Assembly: GCA_950097015.1 (NCBI GenBank)
Contig: CATNEN010000001.1
Location: forward strand, 15,911,501 to 15,975,500
Length of the DNA: 64,000 bases
Direction: 5' to 3'
Source: Macrostomum hystrix
Lineage: Eukaryota; Platyhelminthes; Macrostomidae
Shown piece after piece: positions 1 to 11,759 of this stretch (position 1 is the first letter of the stretch; each line of letters begins with the position of its first letter). The notes under the pieces are model-generated. The model was given only the letters and a program-made list of their open reading frames with translations, made no database searches and was not told the DNA's origin. The translations under genes and the position numbers were made by a program.

Positions 1-480
1 AAAAGAGGAGGGAGCAGCTCAAATAAAAACTGATAAGAATATTTAGAACGTAATGCATGTGGGTCTCCCCACCACAGACGGAAGGAAAGCCTTATCTTAT
101 CAATTTGGTCTGTGCTTCCCACCCGATCAGTCCCACCCGATGTGCCACGGCGTTCCTGCATGGCTTTCGAAGTTTCGGAGAAGGGCAATGGGGAATTTAT
201 GAACAGGGACTATTTTACTTAGATAGACTTAAAGTTGTTTTAAAAAAGCTTGAAAACTTCATGATGAGCTTGAAGATGAACTTTCCTTCATCATGAGGAA
301 ATCATTTGAAATCATGAAACCAACTCAGTCGTGTAGGAAATCATTTCTAGGTTGATTTTCAATTGAATCCGACTCGATAAACTGTGCTCAAATCTATTGG
401 GACACCGACGACAGCCATATAGTACTGACATAGTCAGAGTTAAGATAAACTTTTCTAGGTGACTTTCCAGGTTAATAAGT
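1..480. other. no gene seen
   Basis: Unique-looking, moderately AT-rich sequence to the left of the first minisatellite. Short open frames exist but have no recognisable domain or splice structure. Confidence 0.5.
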
Positions 481-496
481 TCGAGTCAAATAAATT

Positions 497-3400
497 TGAT
501 GATGATCCCCCAGTTGATGATGATCCCCCAGTTGATGATGATCCCCCAGTTGATGATGATCCCCCAGTTGATGATGATCCCCCAGTTGATGATGATCCCC
601 CCAGTTGACAATGATCCCACAGTTGACAATGATCCCCCAGTTACCAATGAACCCCAGTTGACAATTATCCCCCAGTCGAAAATGATCCCCCAGTTGACAA
701 TGATCCCACAGTTGACAATGATCCACAAGTTGACAATGATCACTCAGTTGATTATGATCACCCAGTTGACAACGATCCCCCATTTGATGATGATCCCCCA
801 GTTGATGATGATCCCCCAGTTGATGATGATCCCCCAGTTGATGATGATCCCCCAGTTGACCATGATCCCCAAGTTGACAAAGATTCCCAGTTGACAATGA
901 TCCACAAGTTGAAAATGATCACTCAGTTGATTATGATCACTCAGTTGACAATTATCCCCAGTTGACAATGATCCCACAGTTGACAATGATCCCCCAGTTG
1001 ACAATGATCCCCCATTTGACAATGATCCACAAGTTGACAATGATCAGTCAGTTGATGATGATTCCCCAGTTGACAATGATCACTCAGTTGATGATGATCC
1101 CCTAGTTGATGATGATTCCCCAGTTGACAATTATCCCCCAGTCGACAATTATCCCCCAGTTGACCATGATCCGCCAGTTGACAATGATCACCCACTTGAT
1201 AATGATCCCCCAGTTGACCATGATCCCCAAGTTGACAAAGATTCCCAGTTGACAATGATCACTCAGTTGACAATGATCACTCAGTTGATTATGATCACGC
1301 AGTTGACAATGATCCCCCATTTGATGATGATCCCCCAGTTGATGATGATCCCCCAGTTGATGATGATCCCCCAGTTGATGATGATCCCCCAGTTGACCAT
1401 GATCCCCAAGTTGACAAAGATTCCCAGTTGACAATGATCCACAAGTTGAAAATGATCACTCAGTTGATTATGATCACTCAGTTGACAATGATCACCCAGT
1501 TGACAAAGATTCCCAGTTGACAATGATTCCCAGTTGACAATGATCACTCAGTTGATTATGATCCCCCAGTTGATGATGATCCCCCAGTTGATGATGATTC
1601 CCCAGTTGACAATGATCCCACAGTTGACAATGATCCACAAGTTGACAATGATCAGTCAGTTGAGTATGATCACTCAGTTGACAAAACTCACCCAGTTGAC
1701 AATGATCCCCCAGTTGACAATGATCCCACAGTTGACAATGATCCCCCAGTTAACAATGAACCCCAGTTGACAATTATCCCCCAGTCGAAAATGATCCACC
1801 AGTTGACCATGATCCCCAAGTTGACAATGATTCCCAGTTGACAATGATCCACAAGTTGACAATGATCACTCAGTTGATTATGATCACGCAGTTGACAATG
1901 ATCCCCCATTTGATGATGATCCCCCAGTTGATGATGATCCCCCAGTTGACCATGATCCCCAAGTTGACAAAGATTCCCAGTTGACAATGATCCACAAGTT
2001 GACAATGATCACTCAGTTGATTATGATCACCCAGTTGACAATGATCCCCCATTTGATTATGATCCCCCAGTTGATGATGATCCCCCAGTTGATGATGATT
2101 CCCCAGTTGACAATGATCCCACAGTTGACAATGATCCACAAGTTGACAATGATCACTCAGTTGATTTTGATCACTAAGTTGATTATGATCTGCCAGTTGA
2201 CAAGTATCCCCCAGTTGATGATGATCCCCCAGTTGACAATGATCCCACAGTTGATTATGATCACCCAGTTGACAATGATCCCCCAGTTGACAATAATCCC
2301 ACAGTTGACAATGATCCCCCATTTGATGATGATCCCCCAGTTGATGATGATCCCCCAGTTGACCATGATCCCCAAGTTGACAAAGATTCCCAGTTGACAA
2401 TGATCCACAAGTTGACAATGATCACTCAGTTGATTATGATCACCCAGTTGACAATGATCCCCCATTTGATTATGATCCCCCAGTTGATGATGATTCCCCA
2501 GTTGACAATGATCCCACAGTTGACAATGATCCACAAGTTGACAATGATCACTCAGTTGATTTTGATCACTAAGTTGATTATGATCTGCCAGTTGACAAGT
2601 ATCCCCCAGTTGATGATGATCCCCCAGTTGACAATGATCCCACAGTTGATTATGATCACCCAGTTGACAATGATCCCCCGGTTGACAATAATCCCACAGT
2701 TGACAATGATCCCCCAGTTGACAATGATCCCCCATTTGATTATGATCCCCCAGTTGATGATGATCCCCCAGTTGATGATGATTCCCCAGTTGACAATTAT
2801 CACCCAGTTGACAATGATCCCCCAGTTGACAATAATTCCCAGTTGACAATGATCACTCAGTTGATTATGATCACTCAGTTGATGATGATGCCCTAGTTGA
2901 TGATGATTCCCCAGTTGACAATTATCCCCCAGTCGACAATTATCCCCCAGTTGACCATGATCCGCCAGTTGACAATGATCACCCACTTGATAATGATCCC
3001 CCAGTTGACCATGATCCCCAAGTTGACAAAGATTCCCAGTTGACAATGATCACTCAGTTGATTATGATCTCTGAGTTGATTATGATCAGCCAGTTGACAA
3101 GTATCCCCCAGTTGATGATGATCCCCCAGTTGAAAATGATCCCACAGTTGACAATGATCCACAAGTTGACAATGATCAGTCAGTTGATTATGATCACTCA
3201 GTTGACAATGATCACCCATTTGACAATGATCCCCCAGTTGACAATGATCCCACAGTTGACAATGATCCCCCAGTTAACAATGAACCCCAGTTGACAATTA
3301 TCCCCCAGTCGAAAATGATCCCCCAGTTGACCATGATCCCCAAGTTGACAATGATTCCCAGTTGACAATGATCCACAAGTTGACAATGATCACTCAGTTG

Positions 3401-3945
3401 ATTATGATCACGCAGTTGACAATGATCCCCCATTTGATGATGATCCCCCAGTTGATGATGATCCCCCAGTTGACCATGATCCCCAAGTTGACAAAGATTC
3501 CCAGTTGACAATGATCAACAAGTTGAAAATGATCACTCAGTTGATTTTGATCACTAAGTTGATTATGATCTGCCAGTTGACAAGTATCCCCCAGTTGATG
3601 ATGATCCCCCAGTTGACAATGATCCCACAGTTGATTATGATCACCCAGTTGACAATGATCCCCCATTTGATGATGATCCCCCAGTTGATGATGATCCCCC
3701 AGTTGATGATGATCCCCCAGTTGACCATGATCCCCCAGTTGACAATGATCCCACAGTTGACAATGATCCACAAGTTGACAATGATCAGTCAGTTGATTAT
3801 GATCACTCAGTTGACAATGATCCCCCCAGTTGACAATGATCCCACAGTTGACAATGTACCTCCCCTGTTGACAATGATCCCACAGTTAACAAAGATCCCC
3901 CAGTTGATCATGATCCCCCAGTTAACAATGATCCCTGAATTGCTT
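497..3945. repeat. 18-bp minisatellite array (locus 1)
   Basis: About 3.4 kb of a degenerate 18-bp unit of the type gttgacaatgatccccca or gttgatgatgatccccca. The unit length is a multiple of three and contains few stops, so long Met-Ile-Pro-Gln-Leu-type frames appear on both strands; these are not genes. Longer blocks of variant units recur (for example the blocks around 1850-2160, 1980-2420 and 2400-2850), so the array has a higher-order structure and grew by copying of large segments. The same unit makes a second array at 26.1 kb. Confidence 0.95.
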
Positions 3946-4137
3946 CAGTTCAACCAGCTGTTAAATGGGTACCAGCATCAGCTGGGATACTTGAAAGGTG
4001 GGTGTGGCGTCCCGCCAGTCCATGGACTGAACAGCTGTACGCAACCTTCAGATGCGCCGCGCCATAGCTGCAGCTGTGCTGTCGGCTGCACATCTGGCCC
4101 AATTGGGGCAGGTGTAATCAATTATTATTATTATTAT
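3944..4137 (+). mobile_element. SINE, 5'-truncated copy
   Basis: This matches the body of the full-length SINE at 40732-41045, including the blocks ttaaatgggtaccagcatca and agtccatggactgaacagct, and it ends in an ATT-rich tail. The tRNA-like head is absent. It abuts the end of the 18-bp minisatellite. Confidence 0.85.
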
Positions 4138-4497
4138 GGTGGTATGTAATTCTATGGTAATGTGTTTACATAATGGCGGAGTGATTTGGAGAGTCGTCCA
4201 TTTACGCTCGTAAAGCAGGTCGCTCAATTGTGAGGGCGACCGGCATTATGAATTTTGGCGCTGATTCATTTCTTAAATTCTAACAGCAACTGCGCACTTG
4301 GTGCGGCCTCTGATGCGCAAGTTGACAAGATTTTTTGGCTCAGTTGTGCCAGCTCAGTATTATTAACTTATTAAGTATTGTAGACATAGATGAGCCGCCT
4401 TCAGGAAAACGATCCCAAAAGATTCGATCGTAGGTGAAAGCACTAGCTGTGTCAGCATTATGTTTTGCTGCATAACGTTTAAATTTCGAAATTAAAG
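4138..4497. other. no gene seen
   Basis: About 360 bp without a convincing coding or repeat signal. Confidence 0.4.
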
Positions 4498-5345
4498 AAG
4501 TAAGAGTCAACGAAAATAAATATAAATTTCTAACGCAGTTCAGTATAAAGAATTTGTCTGACTGGCTGCTTAATTGCCGCACAAAGAACGTTTAATTTTC
4601 TGTATAAATAGTAAAAGGATGCATAGCGGGAGAAAAAAAGTAAACACCAAGTATCTGTATACATATGGGATAGGCCTGGGATAGGATTTGGATAGCACTC
4701 AAACCGGAATGTTTTGTAGAATTAAATATCTGCAGGGTACTAAATGCAAAGCAACTGAAGAAGAGTGAAATTGAACAGACGAACAGTAAATTACAGAAAT
4801 AAAAATAGGAAAGCTTAAAGAGCAATAATAAAAGAGCCCGCCTTTACTTGATAAAGGCACTTTGACTTTTTCTTTCGTACAAAATGCCTGTTGTGACTAT
4901 TAATTAGTAAAAACTTATTTTCGAATTTATTTCTCACGCCGAACAGTTATATTGCAGTGATTATGCCGCTAAACTAAACAGTACGGCAACAGTTTAATGA
5001 CGCTCGAACTTCTGAGGAGCAATCTTAGAATAGACACTAATATCAATGTCATCCGCAGCTTCCATTTCTCGACGCACCTGACCGTGTACCGGGCGTCAGG
5101 TGTTCATGGAGAATATCTGGAAGAAATTCGGAATGTTTTAAACCCAATTTACATACGAGTATTTATCTGTCTAGAATGATTGCCCTTAATCAAAATTATA
5201 AACGTATATTACCAAATTTGTAAAGGGATCAGTGTCATTGACAATACAACAACAAAACAGCAACAACAACTGTCTTTGACAATGGCAATTAGAAATATAT
5301 TTACTGATTATTGTCTACAACCGTAATGGTAGACAATACAATAGC
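4498..5345. repeat. dispersed ~0.8 kb repeat, copy A
   Basis: This segment aligns with 28648-29480 over most of its length. The best-conserved block (4980-5175 against 29110-29305) differs at only about ten positions. It is open on the plus strand in both copies (60 and 64 codons), but about six of the ten differences are non-synonymous, and the minus-strand frame that is open in copy B has a stop in copy A. It looks like an ancient mobile element rather than a gene. I cannot name the family. Confidence 0.75.
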
Positions 5346-5696
5346 CTGGGGAATTTCATGGTCTAACCCAACTAAATTTTGAGAGATCCAGAGGGGAAGT
5401 AAAATACACAGCAGAGATAAGAGTCTAGAGTCACTAGAGTCTAGACTAGACAAACAAAGCGTTTCTTTAGGGCAAGGACTTCTATAAATAGCATCTATAA
5501 ATAGATCGATGCTTGTATTCAGAGGTCCTTGCTTTAGGGTGGCATAGATACCTTACATTGTAACTTGATTTGGCTAGCTGTCTAAAGCGGAGACACGGCC
5601 ACAATATTTTTTCCAACAACTATAAGCAACAAAGCGGAAGCGGCCAAGAGTAATATTAACTGGTTCCTCTTAGAGGCTGTGCCAGACACTGGGACA
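5346..5696. other. no gene seen; upstream of ETS gene
   Basis: About 350 bp between the dispersed repeat and the proposed first ETS exon. It has short local inverted repeats (agagtctagagtcactagag region) and no domain. It may hold the ETS promoter or 5' UTR, but no element is recognisable. Confidence 0.3.
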
Positions 5697-6707
5697 ATGA
5701 ATTTTGATAGCCGAAATACAACTGAATCCCTAAAGGTAAATCTATATGATTCGAGACAGTGACTGGTTGTTCTATGGGAGACAGTGGGTATCTACTAGGA
5801 GTATATCAAAATCTCGTAGATTTTCTAGGTAGCTAGCTTATAGCTAGAAAGACAGTTACTATAGCAACACTTGATTGCGGAGAGTGGCTAGATTGTCTAG
5901 CTATGGGACACGGTGTCTAGATTGATTGTTCACGGGAGACAAGCTAATCGCAAACCCATTTATTCTTACCAGCCCGTCGATGACCTGGGCAGTCTAGACA
6001 ATTTGGACTTCGCCGTGATGCGCTGCGAATTCAGTGACCTCCAGTCTTACGAAAGCGCTGCCCTCTTCGATTTGTACAAGCCGGTTGCCAACGAAGATGA
6101 CACTGGGGCCATGAGCGCATCGGAGTCCATCTGGTCCATCGGACAGCAACAGCATCCGCAGCAGCGACTGAATGCTTCGGCGATTGATTGCTCCCTTTGC
6201 TGGGTTCATTCGCTTGATCCGCCCACTTCGCATCTCCCAACGCATGTGCAGCCGCCAGGCGTCATAAAAAGAACAAGGAAGAAGCGTGCTGGCATCGGTT
6301 AGTGTTTTTGAGCTGCGAAAATTTGGGATTTGAGAATCTTTAGTATTTAACAACAATTAGCTATCAAAACTTAGCATTGCCCAACCTCAGACAGGAATTT
6401 TTGGCTGTGGGAGTTTCTGTACCAGTTACTCGAAACTCCGTCTGTCGCTGACCTGTCGCCACAATGCTTGCGCTGGGAGAACAAGCTGGAGGGCATTTTC
6501 CAAATTCTAAACCCAACCGGCCTAGCAGAGGCCTGGGGCAGTTACAAGCGGCGGGACATGAGCTTTGAAACGATGAAGCGAGCGCTGAGGCATTACTACG
6601 AGGACAAGCTTATCACCAAGACCCACCCAAGAGACAAGCACTTTTACAAATTTCACTTCGACCACGAGAAAGTAAAACTTTTTTTAGAAAAATTACAGAC
6701 AAAATGA
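5697..6707 (+). CDS. ETS-domain transcription factor
   Basis: ETS proteins bind GGAA-type DNA sites in the nucleus through a winged helix-turn-helix. The last exon (6391-6707) encodes a full C-terminal ETS domain: helix 1 reads WLWEFLYQLLE, then RWENKLEGIFQI, the LAEAWG segment, and the recognition helix with the invariant pair of arginines in MKRALRHYYED. It ends in a TGA. The preceding exon runs to 6297 (basic tail RTRKKRAGI) and joins through a 93-bp GT-AG intron (6298-6390) with matching phase. An acceptor at 5901 is consistent, and a 13-codon first exon with ATG at 5697 and donor at 5736 keeps phase; together they give 250 residues. The 5' part is the weak point: exon 2 has no good ATG of its own. 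Within the ETS domain the loop residues are divergent, so I do not assign a subfamily. Domain certain, gene model moderate. Confidence 0.85.
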
Positions 6708-7016
6708 CATGTAAATCAGAAATCCCATAATTTAATTAATACCTCAGAAATCCCTACATTGCCCTAGAAATCACATGATCCAGACAATGACTCAGAATTA
6801 CATCACGGATTGCCTGATTGTCAGTTGCGCTACTTCACTCATGTAAACTATTGTTTCTTACGGCCATGTTTTGTTCTGTTTTCTTGTGTTTTCTCATATT
6901 GTCCATGCATGACTTATCATCTGTAATTAAGCCTTGATTTTGAAGACATGTAATTGAGACCGACTGTTTCCTATAAAAGTATGATATCTACGAGTACTTA
7001 TAAATGCTATACTATA

Positions 7017-7022
7017 AATAAA
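7017..7022 (+). terminator. candidate poly(A) signal of the ETS gene
   Basis: AATAAA lies about 310 bp after the ETS stop codon in an AT-rich stretch. The sequence between (6708-7016) would be the 3' UTR and shows nothing else. Confidence 0.35.
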
Positions 7023-7172
7023 CTAATAGTTGCTGCACATTATTTCATAAACTAAAAAACAAAAAGCACACTTAACGTTGTTGCGAGTGCAGCCGTGGAA
7101 CTCTATTGACATGACAAGGAGTTCGTGAATGTCGCTGTCGTTCTCTAACCTGCTAAACTCGGCCAGATGCAG

Positions 7173-8440
7173 CTAGCCGGGACGCTGGGCAAACTTGTGC
7201 TCGACGCTGACTGAAATTCCCCATGCTGCAGAGGGTTAGATCAATTCATTTATCTCATTTTGAATTCCTAATGTGAATTTAAACTCAAACTGCTTAAGAA
7301 GAAAGTAACTGCATACCTGTACATCCGAGGTAAGAGCTAAGAGCGATGTCTCGTCGGTACATTTTCTGCCGACCACCTTGCAACACACGTCTCAGGATTT
7401 TCTGGAACGGGGAAAACTAAAATTGGAATTTCACAGTATACAGTTTTTGCTTTCGGTTGAAATTCGGTCAACTATGAATTTCAGCTACATTTCTGCAAGC
7501 CTTTAAGGGACAGATGCCAGCTATTATATCAAGTCATTCTAAGAAGCTAATTGCATGCATCTTAAGTACATCTTAAACACAAAGCAAGGTGCAATAGCTC
7601 AATAAATATGTTTGTTGTCGTGCAAAGCTAAAGCAATTTATAAATACTTAATGCATGCAGTGCATGTAATAAATAAATGAGTGTGAAATAAATATAAAGA
7701 CACGAAGGCATAGATATCCAAAAATCCTATGGCGCTGCAGTGCAGGATCGATCCTATACTCTGCTCATCATCTCATCATGCTCAGAATCAGTGCTCTGAA
7801 AGGCGAAAAGGAGTTTTAAGGCACAAATATCATTATTTAGTAAAAACATGCACCTTTAATAGTTGCTTTATCCAATGGCAACAAGGGCATGCATCCAACT
7901 CTAAGCGAATGCTTGGAGTTTGCTTATGGAATGAGCTGCATGGTTAGACACGAAGTGCGGCACGTACGACAAAAAGACTAACGTTATAGCATTTAGCTAC
8001 TATATCATATTAAAAGTGAGTGCATGTTGCTTTATTGTAATATTGTGTTTGCATTTGTGGTGTGAATTGCAGCTTGTTAAACGACGTGTAGCTAATGGCT
8101 AAAAAGAGATTTAGTTTTACCATGCACCTAGCACCAATATGAAGATTTTAAAGGAAAGTAAAACCTGCAAAACCGGGTATATCTTTTTTAGGATGTTTAA
8201 AAGCATATTTTAATAATTGTTAAAAAACTGTCAAGAATTGCGAAGAACTATTGGTATAAAAAAGCATAAAGTGGTTTAACAAACCTTTTTATTTATTTCC
8301 ACCGGAAGGTAGGTGCCGGGGCGGGGTGAAGTTGGTAGATGCCCCGGCACCTACCTTCACCTTCCAGACCACCACACGTTGGCCCTGGCCCACCGTGTGT
8401 GGCTCAAGAAGCCACGGTGAGCCAGGGCCCTGCTGCTGCG

Positions 8441-8492
<52 letters not shown>

Positions 8493-8504
8493 ATGATTAT
8501 CCAT
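7173..8504 (-). CDS. hypothetical poly-Gln protein, three-exon model
   Basis: Speculative. On the minus strand an ATG at 8504 opens a frame with about 17 glutamines followed by a non-repetitive segment (GPGSPWLLEPHTVGQGQRVV). This reaches donor sites at 8360 or 8354. A second open segment, 7401-7317, has a good acceptor and donor and reads KILRRVLQGGRQKMYRRDIA and onward. A third, 7225-7173, ends in TAG. Phases fit and the total is 94 codons. I recognise no domain. The alternative is unrelated random frames around a CTG microsatellite. Confidence 0.25.
8305..8358. repeat. perfect inverted repeat / hairpin
   Basis: The 18-nt arms gaaggtaggtgccggggc (8305-8322) and their exact reverse complement (8341-8358) flank an 18-nt loop. 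It is GC-rich and overlaps the possible splice donor of the poly-Gln exon. Confidence 0.9.
8442..8492. repeat. (CTG)n / (CAG)n microsatellite
   Basis: About 17 uninterrupted trinucleotides. On the minus strand they read as CAG glutamine codons right after an ATG. Confidence 0.95.
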
Positions 8505-9297
8505 GGTTATCCTGATTATCCAAAATTGAGCGCTCTATCTGAAATTAAGTGGTCTCAATCAAATTCGTATCATTTTAATCAAGATCGTATGAACAGATAT
8601 TAGTATGATTATCGATTTTTAAGAGCACTCAGCACTGAAATCTCAGAGGAATCAAATGAGAAGCAATCAAAAGAATCTCGAAGGAATTAAACAAATAAAA
8701 GAAATTCAAAGACAGACGAAACAAGACTAGGTTTCGGCAAGGGTGTTCTATTAAATAAATTCAGCTGACTGGTGAGTTACTAGTTTTAATTGTAGCTCGA
8801 ACATTTTTTATCAGACTAATTTAAATGGCTAATAGTAATAAGTTTTTCAGCTATTAAAATATTCAACATTATTGAACAGGTGCTTATCACACTAGCTGGA
8901 ATGGTGGCATTTTTGACTGGCTTAAGGCAGTACTACCTATAGCAACTGCTTTCCTTACATCAGTGCATCTGAGAACTGCTGGTCACATAGTAAGGGCTTG
9001 ACTAATCATGATCCTTTTGTGAAATACTTAACACCTAACCCACAATTGATAGCTACTATCAATTGTAACTCAAATTAATTTTGAGCCATTGGTTTAAATA
9101 ATACATGTGTACAGGTTCAGTTTGTCTAAAAAGGTACTATGCATGTATTTTTTAACTTAAAAGCTTACTAAACATATATACTACCTCTGTATGTCAGACC
9201 CTAAAGTGTCATAAAAATTATAGCATTCACTAGCTATTGCTAGCTGTTGGTACTAGCTAGGGTTATTTGGTCTGCTGTATTCATGTGAGACAATTTG
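8505..9297. other. no gene seen
   Basis: AT-rich sequence with no domain, array or inverted repeat that I could support. Confidence 0.4.
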
Positions 9298-9490
9298 TGT
9301 CCTTTAGCAAGACACTTAATTTACTCTGCATTGCTTTAGTTCACCCAGCTGTTAAATGGTACCAGCATTCGCTGGGATAATTGAAGGTGGGTGTGGTGTC
9401 CCCCCAGTCCATGGACTGTACAGCTGTACGCAGTCTTCAGATGAGCCGCGCAATAGCTCCGCTGTGCTGTCGGCTGCAAATCTAGCCAGT
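9298..9490 (+). mobile_element. SINE, partial copy
   Basis: It carries the conserved middle block (gtcctttagcaagacactta), the ttaaatggtaccagc block and the agtccatggactg block of the 40732-41045 SINE. The tRNA-like head and the ATT tail are missing. Confidence 0.85.
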
Positions 9491-9654
9491 GACCCCAGTG
9501 TATACTTGAGTTATTTGGTCTGGTATTTAGCAGCTAGGGGTCGGCAATGAGCCAGTGGGCCACTTACAGAACCTAAAAGACGACGGCTGTATTAAATGTA
9601 GGAATCTGAGAAAGGGCAGGGATTAGACATAGGATAGATGAGGCAGGGGGGAAT

Positions 9655-9770
9655 TAGGGTGGGGGTTTGATTCCTAACTCTACTGGTACAACTTAATATG
9701 CCCTTTGGCAAGAGGCCTAACTTGCTTGCTTCAGTTCACCCTGTTATAAAATTAATAATAATCCATTAAC
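9655..9770 (+). mobile_element. SINE fragment with B-box remnant
   Basis: It starts at a B-box-like gggtttgattcctaactc and continues into the ctttggcaagaggccta and cttcagttcaccctgt blocks, then an AT-rich tail. It is a diverged 5' part of the same SINE family. Confidence 0.65.
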
Positions 9771-9774
9771 TAAT

Positions 9775-9960
9775 TACAACTGTCACTATGGGCCAGATGT
9801 GTAGCCGACAGCACAGCTGCAACTATTGTGCGGCGCATCTGAAGACTGTGTACGGCTATGGACTACAGCCAGTACAGTCCCTCGACTGGGGATGGCTACA
9901 CCCACTATAAGTTACCACAGCTAATACTGGTACCCATATAATAGCTAGCTGAACTGAAGC
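9775..9960 (-). mobile_element. SINE, partial copy, reverse orientation
   Basis: On the minus strand this reads ggtacc, the wgtagccatccccagtc equivalent, then the terminal block complementary to gggccagatgtgtagccgac. It lies tail to tail with the preceding copy. Confidence 0.8.
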
Positions 9961-10012
9961 AATTCAGAGTTAATTGCCTATCTTAGAGACACAAATTTCA
10001 AATTGTTTCTTA

Positions 10013-10090
10013 AAGAAACAGGAGTCAGGAATCGAACCATCAACCTTCAAGATGCGAGTCTGACGCTCTAACTGCTGGGCTACAACCCAG
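10013..10090 (-). mobile_element. tRNA-like SINE head
   Basis: The minus strand shows an A-box-like tagcccagcagttagagcg and a B-box ggttcgattcc with the right spacing for a tRNA-derived Pol III promoter. It belongs to the reverse-oriented SINE cluster and is not a functional tRNA gene: the anticodon arm and acceptor stem do not close. Confidence 0.6.
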
Positions 10091-10428
10091 CTGTAAAATA
10101 TTAATAATAATGACACTAGACACAAGGGCCAGTGCAGGTGTTGTGTGTCAAGCACACTAGCAGGTGGGGACTGCACACCTAATATACTCCCCGGCCCTCT
10201 TGGACACCGGTTGACAGCCGCGTGTCAGCAATGGAGTTTATTTTTTCCAAACATATCGGCAGCATCCAAACCCACTGAATTGCCGCACAGAACTGCTTAA
10301 TTTCACGCCAGCCGGAATTATTATTCCCCGATGAAATATCGGTACTCATTTGCAGCTGAGTAGACTGTGTGCACATCAGGGCAAAGCAGCTTGCCAAAGG
10401 CTGCACGAATAGTTCTAGACTAGGTCGG

Positions 10429-10497
10429 GAGTTGAACCCAGGACCATCTGATCCAGAGTCCGACACCTTACAGACCGAGCTATCCGCCCCTCTGTTT
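10429..10497 (-). mobile_element. second tRNA-like SINE head
   Basis: The minus strand reads gcggatagctcggtctgtaa (A-box region) and cctgggttcaactcc (B-box). Its sequence differs from the 10013-10090 head, so it may derive from another tRNA or another SINE family. Confidence 0.55.
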
Positions 10498-10690
10498 ATC
10501 CAAGCTAGCTGTAAAATGGGTACCAATATTAGCTATTTGAACTTAAGGTGGGTCTGGCATCCCTCAGTCCATGGACTGAACAGCCATGTGCAGCCTTTAG
10601 ATTCGAGTGTATGCTGCACAATAGCTGTGGCTGTGCTCTTGACCATACTGCACAATTGGCCGGATAGGTATAATAAATTATTAATTACTT
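10498..10690 (+). mobile_element. SINE, diverged partial copy
   Basis: It carries the gtaaaatgggtaccaatatt and agtccatggactgaacagcc blocks and ends in an AT-rich tail. It is more diverged than the other copies. Confidence 0.75.
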
Positions 10691-10808
10691 AGCCTATATA
10701 TAAATATAATATATGTGCTATGTTATTTATTTTTCTGCTCTGTTTAATACATTTAAAACCAACAAGCTAACCAACAACTCTCTTAACCACCTTATCCTTT
10801 TCAAACAG

Positions 10809-10937
10809 GTTAAGGAATGGCAAGATTCTCAATCTGCATGTACGAGAGCTTACTGGAACTTCTACTGTATCTGGTGCTTGGCCAACAAGAGCTAGCCTGA
10901 ATGCTGCTGCCATCCAAGATTATGAAAGGCATGATTG
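10809..10937 (+). CDS. possible terminal exon, unknown protein
   Basis: A strong pyrimidine-rich acceptor (ccttatccttttcaaacag) precedes a stretch open in all three plus frames. The frame ending at 10935-10937 reads NGKILNLHVRELTGTSTVSG and onward. No upstream partner exon or domain was found, so this is only a candidate. Confidence 0.15.
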
Positions 10938-10940
10938 ACT

Positions 10941-11759
10941 ATAGCTCACTGTTAACTGACAGATCTTTGCTTCTTAATGCCTAAGCATGACCAAAACTGC
11001 ATGCCACATACCTAGGCTAAACTAGCTAATAAGTAATAAAACATTTTTCATGATAATTAGTTCTCATATCATATAGCTATATAACAGTTTCTTTCTTTCA
11101 CTGTTTCAATAGAATAGGCACTTGTGAAAGCCCAAGAATAAACAGAAGTTAGACTTGAAGTATCTAGAGCAGAAAATAGGAGTTGTAACCTAGCTATATA
11201 GTATATAGGCATTTAAGCCTCACTTGGTACAATTCATTATAATATGGTGCAAAAATATGTATTTTTTGCTAAATAAAAGTAAATGTACACTATGCGCTTT
11301 AAAGTAACTCTCTTTTTGTAAAAAATATTCCTGTGGCTTCATAATATATCCTAACTAAGCTACAATGACATTGCTGATCAAATAGACTTTCACTTAATAA
11401 TTAACTTATATATAGATAAACCACAAAGTGATGGCGAGTTTGATATCGGTGTTTATATTCACTTTGTCTTGTCTAATGAATTTCAGTGTCTTACTGTGAA
11501 CAGTTTTTGAGAATTCGTTGATCGAATCGAGAATTCTCACGTACATAATAGCTAATTAATTGAGGATCCGGTCAGGTCAAAGTGAAAGTTTGCAGTGCAT
11601 GCGCTTTCAAAAACTTTGCTCAGGCCATTCTTTCGCTTTTAAGCTGCAATTTGAAACAAAAAAAATTGATTCTGACTTCTTATTAAGTTTAGTGCAACTG
11701 GCTTCTTCTGAGACAAAACTTTTTATTGCCTGCGGTCAAAATACATGTGTTTGTTAAAT
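10941..11759. other. no gene seen
   Basis: AT-rich sequence. A 65-codon open frame near 11560-11757 has no recognisable features. Confidence 0.4.

Noticed and set aside
472-4149. Many 60-230-codon frames on both strands rich in Met-Ile-Pro-Gln-Leu or Gly-Asp-His-Gln-Leu
   Set aside because: They are stop-free readings of an 18-bp minisatellite. No non-repeat domain, splice signals or start context.
4997-5179. Short conserved gene duplicated at 29127-29321
   Set aside because: Differences between copies are mostly non-synonymous and no family is recognised. It is more likely part of a mobile repeat.
10013-10497. Two tRNA genes on the minus strand
   Set aside because: The stems do not close, and both sit inside a cluster of SINE fragments.
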